NCBI GenBank assembly: GCA_015056905.1
Contig: SVFI01000003.1
Span: 1-64,000 of the forward strand
Direction: 5' to 3'
Source: Lachnospiraceae bacterium
GTDB taxonomy: Bacteria > Bacillota > Clostridia > Lachnospirales > Lachnospiraceae
Length of the DNA: 64,000 nt
Below, in pieces: positions 36,121 through 45,282 of this stretch. Every line of letters begins with the position of its first letter. The stretch's first letter is position 1. The notes beneath the pieces were generated by a model. That model was not told the DNA's origin. It did no database searches and was given only the letters and a program-made list of their open reading frames with translations. The position numbers and the translations under genes are program-made.

Positions 36121-37346
36121 GTCACTTCTCCGTTTATACTGTGACATCCTGCAACATAACCGCTGCTCCATGCCCATTGCAAATTATATCCGCCGCATCG
36201 TCCGTCAATATCGACGATTTCTCCGGCAAAATAAAGTCCGTCCACAAGCTTGGACATCATATTTTTATCTATCTCTTTTGTATCAACACCGCCCATGGTC
36301 GCCTGCGCCGCCTCAAATCCCGGGAATCCGGAAATCTCAAAACGAAACTCCTTCACACAAGAAACAATCTGTTCGATTTCCCTTTTGGAAAGCTGTCCCA
36401 TTGCCTTTTCAAAACGTATCTTGCTACGATGCAAAACAGCACCGCAAACTTTTTTGTGAAGCATTCCCGAGAGTATCTCACTGACCGGAAGCATTGCGTA
36501 CATTTCCTTGAGGTGTTCGATTTTTTCAAACAGCGGTTTCTCATCTATATCCGGCAGAAAATCAGTCCGCACCTCCACCTTCCGGTGTTTGTCGAGCGCT
36601 TTTATAGCTGTATGGCTGAGCTGAAACACAGGGATTCCGGAAATATTTTCTTTGTTCAGCTGCAACTCTCCTTCTTCCTGCTGTGAAAGTTTCCCATCGA
36701 CATAAAGAGAAAGCTTTGCGCTTACTCTTACCCCTGCCAGTTCCTTTAAGGATACATCCCTGCTTTTGAGATAAGTCAGTACCGGAAGCGGTTTCTCAAT
36801 GTTATGTCCAAACGCCCGCGCAAGCGCATAACCGCTTCCGTCCGAACCGGTCGACGGCGCCGCATTTCCTCCGCACGCAAGGATCATCTTATCAAACGAA
36901 AACTCCGTTTCCTTTGTTCTGACAAGAAATGTTCCCTTTTTATTTTTTCGCACATCCGTTATGTATGCATCGGTCACAATCGTTACTCCGAGGCGCTCGA
37001 GCTGATAGCGCAAAATATTTAAAACCGTAGCCGCCTGCCCTGTGTATGGGTAATAGTATCCATCTCTTTTTGAGACCGTTAGCATTCCGCAGGATTCAAA
37101 AAAATCAACTGCCGCCTGACGGCCGAATTTAACAAGCACCGATTCCGTAAAAGAAGGATGATTTCCGTTATAATCATCCTTCGAAAGCTTATGATTCGTA
37201 AAATTACACTTCCCGTTCCCGGTGGATAATATTTTTTTACCGATTCTTCCCGTATGCTCCAGGATTGTAACGTCGCCGCCGTATTTCGCCGCAAATATTG
37301 CCGCTGTCATTCCTGCCGCACCGCCACCAATAACTCCGATACGCAT
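36093..37346 (-). CDS. NAD(P)/FAD-dependent oxidoreductase of the HI0933/YhiN (BaiN-like) family
   Basis: 417 residues. The Rossmann FAD motif is GVIGGGAAGMTAAIFAAKYG (residues 4-23), followed by GNGKCNFTN and TGSDGSGYALARAFGH. Near the C-terminus come TMGGVDTKEID and GLYFAGEIVDIDGRCGGYNLQWAWSSG. Relatives are annotated as aminoacetone oxidases or as BaiN in bile acid reduction, but the reaction here cannot be assigned. It precedes the COG2509-type flavoprotein with an overlap and follows the BofC-like gene by 23 nt. Confidence 0.88.
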   Translation of the reverse strand: MRIGVIGGGAAGMTAAIFAAKYGGDVTILEHTGRIGKKILSTGNGKCNFTNHKLSKDDYNGNHPSFTESVLVKFGRQAAVDFFESCGMLTVSKRDGYYYPYTGQAATVLNILRYQLERLGVTIVTDAYITDVRKNKKGTFLVRTKETEFSFDKMILACGGNAAPSTGSDGSGYALARAFGHNIEKPLPVLTYLKSRDVSLKELAGVRVSAKLSLYVDGKLSQQEEGELQLNKENISGIPVFQLSHTAIKALDKHRKVEVRTDFLPDIDEKPLFEKIEHLKEMYAMLPVSEILSGMLHKKVCGAVLHRSKIRFEKAMGQLSKREIEQIVSCVKEFRFEISGFPGFEAAQATMGGVDTKEIDKNMMSKLVDGLYFAGEIVDIDGRCGGYNLQWAWSSGYVAGCHSINGEVTCYESISAK

Positions 37347-37369
37347 ATTGTTTCCTTTCCTGCCTCTTG

Positions 37370-38053
37370 TTAACTTGAGTATGATTCGAGCAGATTATAA
37401 AGCTCCTGCTCAGAGCCCACTTCTTTGCCGTCTAAAATCTCCTGTTGCTGCTCCTGTGGCAAATCAAACAAAGAAATGTCCGTATATAGTATGACATGAC
37501 GTCTCTGACCATCATATACCGTAAGCAGACCATCCTGCGCCAAAATGCACCCATAACTGATCCCGTTCCCGGAAACCGTAGCATCCGCACCTTGCGTAAG
37601 AAGTTGCTGCGGCCGGACAATTTCTTCCGTTTGCACCTCATCTCTTACACTTTCAATTCGCTTACGCACTCTGATTTCCTGCTCGGAAAAGGACAACAAT
37701 TCCATGGATATAAACCCTGTTTCCAAGTCCTCCAACGACGCATGTCCGTTGTAATCATCTATCCACTCCATAAGATGTGTCCGGTCCATACCGATAAATG
37801 ACGCCGGCAAAAGTTCCTGATACACTTCCTGCCTTCCCGTGGATAAATCATATTCTGAAATCGTATAAATTGTGTCACATGTAATATGTTCTTCTGTCGA
37901 TGCCGTCTTTGCCGGTTCTTCGATGGCCGTCTCCTGCATCGGAACAACAGTCTTTCGCAGATAATCCCGCATCAGAAGTTCACTTCCTCTGATAAGAATA
38001 TATCCTGCAAACAATATATTTAATATAATACTGATACGATACACAAGCTTCAT
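37370..38053 (-). CDS. BofC C-terminal domain-like membrane-anchored protein
   Basis: 227 residues. One N-terminal hydrophobic helix (about 6-20) points the rest outward or into the forespore intermembrane space. Residues about 165-227 (CILAQDGLLTVYDGQ, then DISLFDLPQEQQQEILDGKEV) resemble the C-terminal domain of BofC, which in B. subtilis controls SpoIVB-dependent sigma-K activation. This is my recollection of the family pattern, not a search. The middle, residues 60-140, is acidic and not recognised. It is flanked by flavoprotein and MOP-family genes, not by known sigma-K control genes. Confidence 0.62.
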   Translation of the reverse strand: MKLVYRISIILNILFAGYILIRGSELLMRDYLRKTVVPMQETAIEEPAKTASTEEHITCDTIYTISEYDLSTGRQEVYQELLPASFIGMDRTHLMEWIDDYNGHASLEDLETGFISMELLSFSEQEIRVRKRIESVRDEVQTEEIVRPQQLLTQGADATVSGNGISYGCILAQDGLLTVYDGQRRHVILYTDISLFDLPQEQQQEILDGKEVGSEQELYNLLESYSS

Positions 38054-38103
38054 AAGTACTCCTTACGATTCATTCTTGTATCAGTATTACCGCTTTTCTC
38101 TTT

Positions 38104-39729
38104 TTAATACTTTCCAATCATCTTCGCAAACGAAACCGGAAAACCGGAAGCAGGAACCTCACTCCACTCATGCGCCTCAAATACATGCAATACAACTATA
38201 ACAACGTTATGCATCACATAAATAATGACTCCGCACAAAAGGACCAATAACCACTCCGGTATTTTCCCTGCCAAAATCATATATAAACCAAAACCAATTG
38301 CCGCAGAAAATATCGCTGCCACAAGAGGCATCACAAGGCTCTGCAAAAGGCGATTGTATATACGAATCTTCTTAAGTGCAACAAAGCCGGCAAGAAGCAA
38401 ATATACTAAGCAAGCCAACATATATGCGTAAGCTGTGCTCATCTCACCGGTCATTCCGGTACCCTCAAGCACAAGGAAGAATACAACACCTGAACCCCCG
38501 AGCAGTCCCGCATATATATTTCTGACATACGGCTTGAGAAGTACGGAAACCGTCTGTCTGAAAAATATGCCAAAACATAGCAGACATGCGGTTCCTGCAC
38601 CGATTCGAATCAGTGTTTCAAACTCCGCATTCTGCACATCAAAAAACACCTTAGATACCGTCGGCGCAAGTGCGAATAACGCAGCGCAATATGGAATTAC
38701 ACTATAGGAAAGAATCTTCAGACACAGCGCCATCTTTTCCTTCGCATGATGAAAATCCGCCTGCTTCATAATCGCAGACAGCTGTCTCGTAAACGGCATC
38801 GAAATCTGCCACGCCAAAAGTCCCGCCGGAAGAATCAATACCGCGATTCCGGTATAAAGCATTCCGGCTCCGTTTGCTGTCTTTTGACTCAAACCGACGT
38901 ACATCATTACCAAAACGACTGCAAGCAAAACTCCGATGTTTTCTACAAACGCTGTTTTGACATATCCTGCAAAGAAATTCCATAAAATATCCATTGCAGA
39001 ATCCGTCTTACGAACCTCATCCGCACGGATACGTTTCTTTATTTCCCTCCCAAACACGGAGCGCACAAGCAATAAAAACACAAGACTTACCAGTCCGCCG
39101 GTCAAAAGTCCGAGACCTCCGCTACACGCCGCGTACGCATATGCATAAGAATCCTGTCTCATAAGTGCTGCCACTTTTCTTCCGTATTCCGCAAACATCG
39201 GCTGAAACAATATCGTAACGATAAGCCCTACGACATGCGCTGCAACATCTGCAAAAATTCCCGGCATAGCATTGCCGATACCTTCCATGTATCCTCTCAG
39301 AATAAACGAAGGAATCCACAACAAAAGTGCCACCGCCATCAGCTTAATCAACAAAGAACACAGCGCTGTACCGAACAGAACAATACTGATTTTTGTAGAA
39401 AAAATCAAAAACACAACGGAAATTACTCCGGCGAATATCAACACAACTCCTGAAATCACACGGTTTACTTTTGCTGCATTCCGATAACTTCCGCGATTTA
39501 TCTGAAAATAAACCATCTTTTTTTGCACCGGCACAACTGCCATACCAAGCAGTACATATATTGCAATAAATATTACCGAAGCACCGGCATAATATGTCAT
39601 ACCAAGCATTCCGCTCTTATAAGACATATATATCATCTTAATCATAAACAAAAGAAGTATCCCCCAGCCGGCCATTCCTCTGATACCGCTTTGTTTCATA
39701 TAATTTGTTCTTCTGCTTCTCTCACTCAT
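38104..39729 (-). CDS. MOP-superfamily membrane protein (polysaccharide/lipid flippase-like)
   Basis: 541 residues with about 12-14 hydrophobic helices spaced as in MATE/MurJ/SpoVB-type transporters. Residues around 330-420 (AWQISMPFTRQLSA, ALAPTVSKVFFDVQN) resemble the helix 7-10 region of SpoVB or Wzx proteins, but similarity looks distant and a specific substrate is not supported. An odd tandem YAYAYAACSGG occurs mid-protein. It lies between ybeY and the BofC-like gene. A sporulation flippase (SpoVB-type) is one possible role. Confidence 0.68.
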   Translation of the reverse strand: MSERSRRTNYMKQSGIRGMAGWGILLLFMIKMIYMSYKSGMLGMTYYAGASVIFIAIYVLLGMAVVPVQKKMVYFQINRGSYRNAAKVNRVISGVVLIFAGVISVVFLIFSTKISIVLFGTALCSLLIKLMAVALLLWIPSFILRGYMEGIGNAMPGIFADVAAHVVGLIVTILFQPMFAEYGRKVAALMRQDSYAYAYAACSGGLGLLTGGLVSLVFLLLVRSVFGREIKKRIRADEVRKTDSAMDILWNFFAGYVKTAFVENIGVLLAVVLVMMYVGLSQKTANGAGMLYTGIAVLILPAGLLAWQISMPFTRQLSAIMKQADFHHAKEKMALCLKILSYSVIPYCAALFALAPTVSKVFFDVQNAEFETLIRIGAGTACLLCFGIFFRQTVSVLLKPYVRNIYAGLLGGSGVVFFLVLEGTGMTGEMSTAYAYMLACLVYLLLAGFVALKKIRIYNRLLQSLVMPLVAAIFSAAIGFGLYMILAGKIPEWLLVLLCGVIIYVMHNVVIVVLHVFEAHEWSEVPASGFPVSFAKMIGKY

Positions 39730-39752
39730 AGTTTATCCTCTGATTTGTATCA

Positions 39753-40250
39753 TTATCTCAAAATATCCAAATGCTTTAATATTTCTTCCTGCTTGGCAAA
39801 CATAACTTTCTCTTCCTCTTCCACCATATGGTCATACCCCAAAAGATGGAACATACTGTGGGTCAAAAGAAATGCAAATTCGCGAAGAATTGAGTGTCCG
39901 TATTCCTCCGCCTGTGCAACCACTCTGTCAGCATTTAAAATGATATCGCCGAGCATAAGTTCCTGCGTGTCCGGATTGACATAGCAACTGATATCTTCCT
40001 CCATCAGAGAAAAATCAGAAGGTTGCTCATAATCTACTGCCGGAAAAGATAAGACATCCGTCTCCCTGTCTATATCCCGATACTCACGATTGTAGACCCG
40101 TATTCCTTCCGCATCGGTAATCAGAAGATTTACCTCCGCCTCGTACGGACAGCCTTCGCTCTCCAAAACTTCGCACATTACTTTTTGTAATATTTCTTCC
40201 TCCGAAAAAGGAAATGATACTTCGATTTCTTTATCAACGTAAAAAGTCAT
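39753..40250 (-). CDS. ybeY: Endoribonuclease YbeY (16S rRNA maturation)
   Basis: Zinc-dependent RNase involved in 16S rRNA 3'-end processing and ribosome quality control. The signature HSMFHLLGYDH near residues 127-137 gives the three-histidine site. Upstream is EYRDIDRETDVLSFP. 165 residues. It overlaps the start of its own operon neighbour, the PgpH-like gene, by 17 nt, matching the conserved phoH-pgpH-ybeY order. Confidence 0.96.
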   Translation of the reverse strand: MTFYVDKEIEVSFPFSEEEILQKVMCEVLESEGCPYEAEVNLLITDAEGIRVYNREYRDIDRETDVLSFPAVDYEQPSDFSLMEEDISCYVNPDTQELMLGDIILNADRVVAQAEEYGHSILREFAFLLTHSMFHLLGYDHMVEEEEKVMFAKQEEILKHLDILR

Positions 40251-41481
40251 AATATAACGTCTCCTCCGCGAACATACTCCGAATCCGCTTCATCTGCTCC
40301 ATCGTCAAATCACAATAATCAAGAATTCCGCTGTCCATCTGCTTCTTAAACACCACAGAAACAATCTGCTCATAGTCAAGTGCGGCATTTCTGTCTTTTT
40401 CAAAAAGAAACATCACAGAAGATACCATCGCATCCGCCAAAATGACAATTGCTGCTTCCTTTGAACGGAGCACAGTATTTTTACCGCCGTATTCTTTTAA
40501 AAGCTGTACCAGCTCCGGCGGAAAATGATATTCCTTTGCAATCTCAAGAGCGTTCTTCAGATTGTTCGTGCCTCTCATTTTCCCGATTTTATGGTAATAT
40601 CCGCCCGCCTTTGAAAGCATCTCATCCGCACCGATCATTCTGGCAATTTTTTCACTAAAATACGCCGTATGCACCGCATGATAATAAGCGCGCTGTGATG
40701 TCTTCTTCAGTTCTGTCAAAAGTGCGTATTCAGGATCGTTAATCTCCTGATATTTGTCACGGTTTTTATGTAAAATATGATAGCTGACATATTTGAGTGC
40801 AAACGTCAGAACCAAAAAGCTGACAAACACATTGATTGCCGCATACAAAAATGCATCAAACTGTAAACATCCGGAGGAAACATATTCCATTGTCAGGAGC
40901 GCTGCAAATACAAGCACGAGACCGGAAAAAAGCGGAACACCGAACAAAAAATCAATGTCCAGATGTGAAAACAGCGTAATTCCAATCATTCCGACGCATG
41001 CATATGCAAAAAATACGGCCGGTTCTGCCCCTGTCATCATCATCTGCAGATACAAAAGCAACATATAGGAACATACCCCCGTCTGCAATCCTGACGTAAG
41101 CATCAGCATCACAGACAACGGCAGGAAAAGCCACAGCTTGTCCGGCACAAAACAGTTAATCAATACGAGCACAAGTCCGGCTGCATAAACACCGAAAAAG
41201 CGTCCCGGATGTCTGTCATTGTTATAAAAAAAACCTTTTTCCCGGAAAGATAATATGAGCACAAACAAAAACACAACCGAAAACAATGCAAGCCGAATCT
41301 CATTGGACACAAATGTTTCATCCAGCTGATTTCTCATAAAGCAATATAAAAAATACACAAGAACAGGCATGATTGCAACAGCACCGGATACGAGTATACT
41401 TTTAACGTTTACGATTTCTCTGATATCCGCCTTTTTCTCTTGTTTTTCCTTCACTTGTTTTTCTTGTTTCTTTTCTTTCAT
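40234..41481 (-). CDS. PgpH-like HD-domain membrane protein with degenerate HD motif
   Basis: 415 residues at the place where B. subtilis has pgpH, the c-di-AMP phosphodiesterase. A very basic tail (1-25) is followed by about seven to eight membrane helices (about 30-236) and a cytosolic HD-type domain (about 250-405). The large extracellular domain of full PgpH (about 700 residues) is missing. In the HD domain the histidine in AYYHAVH (H268) and the late Asp in ILAD (D350) remain, but the central pair reads YYHKIGK (H297-K298) where active proteins have YYHDIGK. The HV..G and HHG stretches I expect between them are NNLKNAL and EYGGKN. It is therefore probably inactive as a phosphodiesterase; nucleotide binding is possible. 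It overlaps phoH by 80 nt. Confidence 0.82.
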   Translation of the reverse strand: MKEKKQEKQVKEKQEKKADIREIVNVKSILVSGAVAIMPVLVYFLYCFMRNQLDETFVSNEIRLALFSVVFLFVLILSFREKGFFYNNDRHPGRFFGVYAAGLVLVLINCFVPDKLWLFLPLSVMLMLTSGLQTGVCSYMLLLYLQMMMTGAEPAVFFAYACVGMIGITLFSHLDIDFLFGVPLFSGLVLVFAALLTMEYVSSGCLQFDAFLYAAINVFVSFLVLTFALKYVSYHILHKNRDKYQEINDPEYALLTELKKTSQRAYYHAVHTAYFSEKIARMIGADEMLSKAGGYYHKIGKMRGTNNLKNALEIAKEYHFPPELVQLLKEYGGKNTVLRSKEAAIVILADAMVSSVMFLFEKDRNAALDYEQIVSVVFKKQMDSGILDYCDLTMEQMKRIRSMFAEETLYYDFLR

Positions 41482-42424
41482 ATTCTTCGTATGCCTTTAC
41501 AATTTTTTGTACTAACGGATGTCTTACCACATCCTTGCTTGTAAGATTGCAGAATGCAATTTCATCTACTTTTGTAAGAACTCTGACCGCTACATCGAGA
41601 CCGCTCCGCGTTCCTGCCGATAGGTCTTTCTGCGATGCATCTCCCGTCACAACCACCTTTGAGCCGAAACCGATACGGGTAAGAAACATCTTCATTTGTG
41701 CTTCCGTCGTATTCTGTGCCTCGTCCAAAATAATATATGCATTGTCGAGTGTACGTCCGCGCATATATGCAAGCGGTGCAACCTCAATTAAACCTTTTTC
41801 CATGTTCTTCTGGAAACTCTCTGCTCCCATAATCTGATACAGCGCATCGTATAAAGGTCTCAAATACGGGTCAACCTTACTCTGCAAATCTCCCGGTAAA
41901 AATCCAAGCTTTTCGCCCGCCTCAATTGCCGGTCTTGTCAGAATAATTCTCTCCACCTCATTGTTCTTAAACGCCGTGATTGCCATTGCCATCGCGAGAT
42001 ACGTTTTGCCCGTTCCGGCCGGTCCCAATCCGAACACAATCATATGGTCACGCATGGCGTCCACATATTTTTTCTGTCCGAGTGTCTTCGGTTTAATCGG
42101 TTTTCCTGCAATGGTGTGACAGATGCAGGTACCGTCCATGGCGTCCAAATCGATATCTTCGCCCTCTTCCGTAAGCTCCAGCGCATAATTGACTCTCTGT
42201 TCCTCCAACGGATTCCCTTTTGCAACAGAATCCGCGAGTGTCAGAATCAGTTTCTCTGCCTTCGCCACATTCTCCTGTGCGCCCTTAATGCGAAGAGCTC
42301 CGCCTCTGTCCAAAACCATAACATGAAGTTCTTTTTCTATCTTTGCGATATAAGAATCATACTGCCCGAAAATGCTCTGCATGATATCCATATCAAGTTC
42401 AAGTTCTGCAACAAATTCACTCAA
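41402..42424 (-). CDS. phoH: PhoH-family ATPase
   Basis: 340-residue P-loop protein of the PhoH/YlaK group with Walker A GPAGTGKTYLAMAM (about residues 136-149) and Walker B AYIILDEAQN. An N-terminal region (about 5-75) resembles a KH-like RNA-binding segment. Roles proposed for the family centre on RNA helicase or rRNA processing alongside YbeY. The C-terminal 25 residues are strongly basic (ERKETRKTSEGKTREK) and are encoded in the 80-nt overlap with the next gene, whose N-terminus is also lysine-rich. Confidence 0.95.
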   Translation of the reverse strand: MSEFVAELELDMDIMQSIFGQYDSYIAKIEKELHVMVLDRGGALRIKGAQENVAKAEKLILTLADSVAKGNPLEEQRVNYALELTEEGEDIDLDAMDGTCICHTIAGKPIKPKTLGQKKYVDAMRDHMIVFGLGPAGTGKTYLAMAMAITAFKNNEVERIILTRPAIEAGEKLGFLPGDLQSKVDPYLRPLYDALYQIMGAESFQKNMEKGLIEVAPLAYMRGRTLDNAYIILDEAQNTTEAQMKMFLTRIGFGSKVVVTGDASQKDLSAGTRSGLDVAVRVLTKVDEIAFCNLTSKDVVRHPLVQKIVKAYEEYERKETRKTSEGKTREKGGYQRNRKR

Positions 42425-43640
42425 TTTCAGTTTCTCCCGTCTGCTTCATTTCCGTGATAATCTGCGGCTCTCCGTCAGACATTTCCACAAGAATGGAACC
42501 ATCCGCACGCAGACTGCGCCCATTCTTTTCTATTTTAACATTTTTTTCTACTATTTGAACCCCTTTTTGTTGTAAAGTTTTGCAAAATTTTTGAAATTCT
42601 GCTTCAAGGAGTGCTCTTCCCTCTGTTTCCGTATACACAAACTCTTCCAAACGGTATTCCTGATACGTGATTCGACCATAGTACAGCGGCAGATAAAAGT
42701 CATGTAAAATTTTTCCTTGTTTTAAATCCGTCACAATGTCATACAGCTCATAATCCGGTATTCTCGCTGTGGAAAAGCTGTTTTTATACACTCTGAAATA
42801 ATATGCCGTCTTTTCCTGTCCTGTATACACTTTTTTGCTGTAAGCCAAAGGTAACTCTTTGCCATATGACAATCGTGTTTCCAATCGAATATCCGCATCC
42901 GAGCAAACATACATATATTCTTTAATCGTCTCATCATCGTTATAAATCGGTACTTCTCCGACTACAAGGAGATCCCCCTTTTTTACTTCATCGCCGATTT
43001 GTACCTGCGGAATTCCGCTCCTTGTCACAATCGATACGACTGTTCCCGAGACCGTCGCATGCAGATTACAAGCCTGTTTCGATGAAACATCCGATACCTC
43101 TACTGTCTGATCGTTTTCTTTGACATCCACAAAAAGGCGCGTCCCCTCAAGTCTTAATGATGTCCATATGATGAACGGATACTCATCACGCAGTTTCTTT
43201 TCAATGGCATCAATATCAATTCCTTTTTTGTAGCTTCCGTATGTCACACCGTTATCCTGCAAAAAAGAAAGCAACATCTCGCTTGTCAATTTTCCCTCAT
43301 TGACCAAACGGATATCCCATAAAAAAAGAGAAACACCGTAAAGTCCGACTACACACAGAATACTGCACAGAATAAACACCTTTCTCTTTTTCCACTTCTG
43401 CATACGAAAAGGTAGTCCCTTTTTCTCTGTCAGGACTACCTTTGTTTTCGTTTTTTTCACAATCGGTTTCAGCCGAAAGAAATCTGCAACCGACAAATTC
43501 ATTTCATACCAATCTCCATCTGAGACAATGTCCCAAAGAGAAATATCTTGCACCGAACACAAATTTAAAAATCTCTGCGGCGAAGGACTTTCCACGCGGA
43601 TTCTTACATATCCGCGGAACAAACGAATGTAACCAACCAT
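42417..43640 (-). CDS. yqfD: Sporulation protein YqfD
   Basis: 407 residues, made in the mother cell and needed for normal sporulation in B. subtilis. An N-terminal soluble region (VGYIRLFRGYVRIRVE, about 1-85) is followed by one helix (about 90-112) and an outside domain with the repeating DVKEND and GTVVSIVTRSGIPQVQIGDEV pattern. The ATG of MVGYIR is chosen (AAAGGTGAT before it) over the track start 15 codons earlier, inside the yqfC side. It overlaps phoH by 8 nt. Confidence 0.92.
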   Translation of the reverse strand: MVGYIRLFRGYVRIRVESPSPQRFLNLCSVQDISLWDIVSDGDWYEMNLSVADFFRLKPIVKKTKTKVVLTEKKGLPFRMQKWKKRKVFILCSILCVVGLYGVSLFLWDIRLVNEGKLTSEMLLSFLQDNGVTYGSYKKGIDIDAIEKKLRDEYPFIIWTSLRLEGTRLFVDVKENDQTVEVSDVSSKQACNLHATVSGTVVSIVTRSGIPQVQIGDEVKKGDLLVVGEVPIYNDDETIKEYMYVCSDADIRLETRLSYGKELPLAYSKKVYTGQEKTAYYFRVYKNSFSTARIPDYELYDIVTDLKQGKILHDFYLPLYYGRITYQEYRLEEFVYTETEGRALLEAEFQKFCKTLQQKGVQIVEKNVKIEKNGRSLRADGSILVEMSDGEPQIITEMKQTGETEIE

Positions 43641-43650
43641 AGTATCACCT

Positions 43651-43932
43651 TTACAAAAAAAGTATTTGCTGAAGAAATCCTTCAATTTTCATTTCATCGT
43701 TTGTGTAATAATTCACCTTGAGATTTTTTCCGACAATACGCACTCTGCATCTTCCTGTTGCAATCGTGACAACTTCGGATGTGCATTCCAAGATACCTTT
43801 ATAGTTTTCAATAAATACTTCTTCTCTTCCCGTCAGCCCAATCAAAGCTTCACCTTTCGCGAGGTCTTTCGGAAGTTTCAACGTATCTATCATTTGATTT
43901 TTTGCATTTTCAAATAATTTTGTTTTTCTCAT
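43651..43932 (-). CDS. yqfC: Sporulation protein YqfC (YabP/YqfC family)
   Basis: 93 residues of the YabP/YqfC family, marked by LTGREEVFIENYKGILECTSE and VRIVGKNLKVNYYTNDEMKIEG. Sigma-E-dependent in B. subtilis. It starts 6 nt after pdp with no good Shine-Dalgarno at normal distance (AAGGAAAG lies about 20 nt upstream), so translation may depend on coupling or a separate transcript. The 10-nt gap to yqfD indicates co-expression. Confidence 0.92.
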   Translation of the reverse strand: MRKTKLFENAKNQMIDTLKLPKDLAKGEALIGLTGREEVFIENYKGILECTSEVVTIATGRCRVRIVGKNLKVNYYTNDEMKIEGFLQQILFL

Positions 43933-43938
43933 AGTTTA

Positions 43939-45279
43939 CTATATGAGAAAAATCTTTCCTTCATTCCAACCGGATGGCATAATCACCTTTTTAATGAGTG
44001 GCTGTGGTTCTTTCTTCTCCGGTGCAATCGTATAGGCAGCCAGGAACCGCTGCTTTGCCTGTCTGCATTTATCTGCATCGTTTGCATAGATCGTTGCAAG
44101 GCTCTCGCCTGCCTCCACTTTGTCTCCGACTTTTTTGTGCAATACAAGTCCTACGGAAAGATCAATTTCATTTTCCTTTGTCTCTCTTCCGCCTCCGAGA
44201 ATCAGTGAACAAATTCCGATTTCATCACAGACAATGCTTTGTATATATCCGGATTCCGGTGCCGGAATTTCCTCAACTATCTGCGCAAGCACAAATTTTT
44301 CCGGTTCGTATACATACGACGCATCGCCACCTTGTGCTTTTACAAATTCAGCCAGCTTTTCAAGTGCTGTCCCATTCGCAATCACTTCAGCAAGCATTTC
44401 TCTTGCCTGCATTTCATTCTCAGCTTTACCACCCGCCACCAGCATATAACTTCCGAGGCACATGCAAAGCTGGGTAAAATCCTCCGGACCTTCCCCTCGC
44501 AGTGTTGCAATCGCTTCCTGCACTTCCAGTATATTACCGACAGCCAATCCCAGCGGCTGGTCCATATCTGAAATCACGGCAACAGTCTTTCTGCCTGCAC
44601 CGTTTCCGATGCGCGTCATTTCCTCTGCAAGTGCTACGGAATCCGGAAGAGTTTTCATAAAAGCCCCGCTTCCGGTCTTAACATCAAGCACAATCGCATC
44701 CGCTCCCGAAGCCAGCTTTTTACTCATAATAGAGCTTGCAATCAGAGATATCTGATCCACAGTCGCCGTCACATCACGAAGCGCGTACAGCTTTTTATCC
44801 GCCGGTGCAAGGTCCTTCGTCTGACCCATGATTGATATCCCGATTTCATTGACATTTTTTTCAAAAGTAGCAATCTCTATTTCCGTCGAAAATCCCGGAA
44901 AGCTTTCCAGTTTATCTATCGTACCTCCCGTATGTCCAAGTCCTCTTCCGCTCATTTTCGCAACCTTTACGCCGCAGGCAGCAACCATCGGCGTCAGCGC
45001 TAAAGACGTCTTATCCCCGACCCCACCGGTGCTGTGCTTATCCACTTTAATTCCAGCAATTCCGGAAAGGTCCAGCGTATCTCCGCTATTTGCCATTGCC
45101 ATGGTGAGCGCAAGTGTCTCCTCCTCACTCATGCCTTGAAAATAGATTGCCATCATCATTGCCGACATCTGATAATCAGGAATCTCTCCCATTGCGTAAG
45201 AGTTTATCATAAATTTGATTTCATCTTCGGTCAAAGACTGACCATTACGTTTCTTGATAATTAAATCATACATTCTCAT
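43939..45279 (-). CDS. pdp: Pyrimidine-nucleoside (or thymidine) phosphorylase
   Basis: Phosphorolysis of pyrimidine nucleosides in salvage. The phosphate-binding motif [13 protein letters not shown] is near residues 81-93, with [22 protein letters not shown] following. 446 residues with the C-terminal barrel-sandwich hybrid domain. Pdp versus DeoA cannot be separated with certainty by eye, though the clostridial context favours the broad-specificity Pdp. It starts 3 nt after nth with AGGAGG. Confidence 0.93.
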   Translation of the reverse strand: MRMYDLIIKKRNGQSLTEDEIKFMINSYAMGEIPDYQMSAMMMAIYFQGMSEEETLALTMAMANSGDTLDLSGIAGIKVDKHSTGGVGDKTSLALTPMVAACGVKVAKMSGRGLGHTGGTIDKLESFPGFSTEIEIATFEKNVNEIGISIMGQTKDLAPADKKLYALRDVTATVDQISLIASSIMSKKLASGADAIVLDVKTGSGAFMKTLPDSVALAEEMTRIGNGAGRKTVAVISDMDQPLGLAVGNILEVQEAIATLRGEGPEDFTQLCMCLGSYMLVAGGKAENEMQAREMLAEVIANGTALEKLAEFVKAQGGDASYVYEPEKFVLAQIVEEIPAPESGYIQSIVCDEIGICSLILGGGRETKENEIDLSVGLVLHKKVGDKVEAGESLATIYANDADKCRQAKQRFLAAYTIAPEKKEPQPLIKKVIMPSGWNEGKIFLI

Positions 45280-45282
45280 ACG

